DNA from: Paracoccaceae bacterium | GTDB lineage: Bacteria; Pseudomonadota; Alphaproteobacteria; Rhodobacterales; Rhodobacteraceae | Assembly (NCBI GenBank): GCA_026982515.1 | Contig: JALSGY010000513.1 | Location: forward strand, 1 to 7,709 | Direction: 5' to 3' | DNA: 7,709 nucleotides | In this document: positions 6,999 through 7,709 of the stretch, one piece after another | Numbering within the stretch: the stretch's first letter is position 1 | Layout: the number at the start of each line of letters is the position of its first letter | Program-made: the position numbers and the translations under genes | The notes under the pieces: generated by a model | Seen by the model: the letters and a program-made list of their open reading frames with translations, nothing else | Told to the model about the DNA's origin: nothing | Databases searched by the model: none

Positions 6999-7709
6999 AT
7001 GGAAAAACGGCGGCAGACGGGCGCGCAGGGAGGCGGTGCAGGGGATGCGGCACGCCATGCGGCGCGCCTCTCCGTCGCGCCGATGATGGAGTGGACGGAC
7101 CGTCACTGCCGCTACCTGCATCGGCTGATGAGCCGGCGCGCCCTGCTATATACCGAGATGGTCACCGCGCCGGCCCTGGTGCGCGGTGGTGCGCGCCATC
7201 TGCTGGCCTTCAGCCCCGAGGAACACCCGGTGGCGCTTCAGCTGGGCGGCTCCGACCCGGCGGAACTGGCGCACGCCGCCCGCATGGGCGCCGAGGAGGG
7301 CTATGACGAGATCAACCTCAACGTCGGCTGTCCGTCCGACAGGGTGCAGTCGGGCACCTTCGGGGCGGTGCTGATGAAACGGCCCCGTCTGGTGGCCGAA
7401 TGCGCCGCCGAGATGATCGCCGCCTGCCCGGTGGAGGTGACGGTAAAATGCCGCATCGGGGTGGACGATCAGGAGCCGGCCGAAATCCTGCCCCGTTTCC
7501 TGCAGGAGGTCTCAGCCGCCGGGGTGAGGCGCTTTGCCATCCATGCCCGCAAGGCCTGGCTGCAGGGGCTCAGCCCGAAGGAAAACCGCGAGATCCCCCC
7601 GCTGGACTATCCGCTCGTCCACGCCATGAAGCGGGAGTTTCCCCACCTGCACCTGACGATCAACGGCGGGGTGAACTCTCTGGCCGAGGCGCGCGAACAT
7701 CTCGCAGCG
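6999..7709 (+). CDS. dusA: tRNA-dihydrouridine synthase A (DusA), N-terminal 237 residues, partial
   Basis: The first 237 codons of a DusA, an FMN enzyme that reduces uridines 20 and 20a in the tRNA D-loop using NADPH. The reading frame stays open to the window edge; a full protein is about 330 residues. The TIM-barrel start LSVAPMMEWTDRHCR (24-38) is the family's FMN-binding strand, and YTEMVT follows. NLNVGCPSDRVQSGTFGAVLM carries the catalytic cysteine C111. K150 in VKCRIGVDD is the conserved FMN-contacting lysine, and HARKAWLQGLSPKENR (182-197) is a DusA-specific hallmark with H182. INGGV near the window end is part of the FMN phosphate site. AAGG at 6989-6992 is 6 bases before the ATG. 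The first 23 residues are Gly/Ala/Arg-rich and poorly conserved. It is divergent from infC, and a separate promoter is expected but not identified. Confidence 0.95.
   Translation, partial: MEKRRQTGAQGGGAGDAARHAARLSVAPMMEWTDRHCRYLHRLMSRRALLYTEMVTAPALVRGGARHLLAFSPEEHPVALQLGGSDPAELAHAARMGAEEGYDEINLNVGCPSDRVQSGTFGAVLMKRPRLVAECAAEMIAACPVEVTVKCRIGVDDQEPAEILPRFLQEVSAAGVRRFAIHARKAWLQGLSPKENREIPPLDYPLVHAMKREFPHLHLTINGGVNSLAEAREHLAA

Noticed and set aside
6794..7000. Extension of infC to the ATG at 7000
   Set aside because: It would add 69 residues unlike any IF-3 N-terminus, cross the candidate promoter and overlap the dusA start codon.

Overview
The window is a GC-rich (about two thirds G+C by eye) stretch of bacterial chromosome. 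It most likely comes from an alphaproteobacterium of the Rhodobacterales (Rhodobacteraceae/Roseobacter type). The evidence is the IF-3 N-terminus (MARRPHNAPP-like), the DusA and DUF938 sequences, and the palindromic CCGCCGGAGGC/GCCTCCGGCGGG hairpin with AT-rich ends. Lineage is inferred from recollection of family sequences, not from a search.

Left and centre (1-5483, all + strand) hold a molybdenum hydroxylase locus. It opens with the last 17 codons of an XdhC/CoxF-type cofactor-maturation protein, overlapping by ATGA a MoeA/MogA-fold molybdopterin-binding protein (51-1052). A 223-base gap with a large near-perfect inverted repeat, probably a terminator, separates this pair from a three-gene operon in the order S-L-M. 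The operon encodes the 2Fe-2S small subunit (1276-1761), the molybdopterin large subunit (1804-4167) and the FAD medium subunit (4223-5008). The large subunit has AYRGAGR where true aerobic CO dehydrogenase has AYxCSFR. With the S-L-M gene order, this makes it a form II 'CoxL-like' hydroxylase rather than a proven CO oxidiser. A small four-helix membrane protein (5079-5483) follows. GC-rich hairpins sit in the gaps after coxL and after coxM.

Right (5554-7709) is ordinary housekeeping. A DUF938 SAM-methyltransferase-like gene (5554-6249) lies on the - strand directly behind infC (6251-6793), which appears to start at an AUA codon behind a good Shine-Dalgarno. About 205 bases of divergent intergenic DNA separate infC from dusA (tRNA-dihydrouridine synthase A), which runs off the right edge.

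How the genes fit together: in the three-subunit hydroxylase, electrons would pass from substrate at the Mo centre (L) through two 2Fe-2S clusters (S) to FAD (M). The XdhC-like and molybdopterin-binding proteins are placed to prepare and insert the cofactor. The real substrate cannot be read from the sequence. I see no mobile element, CRISPR array, tRNA or rRNA. No wholly new system is evident; the points worth a second look are the form II active site, the intercistronic hairpins, the large inverted repeat and the non-canonical infC start.
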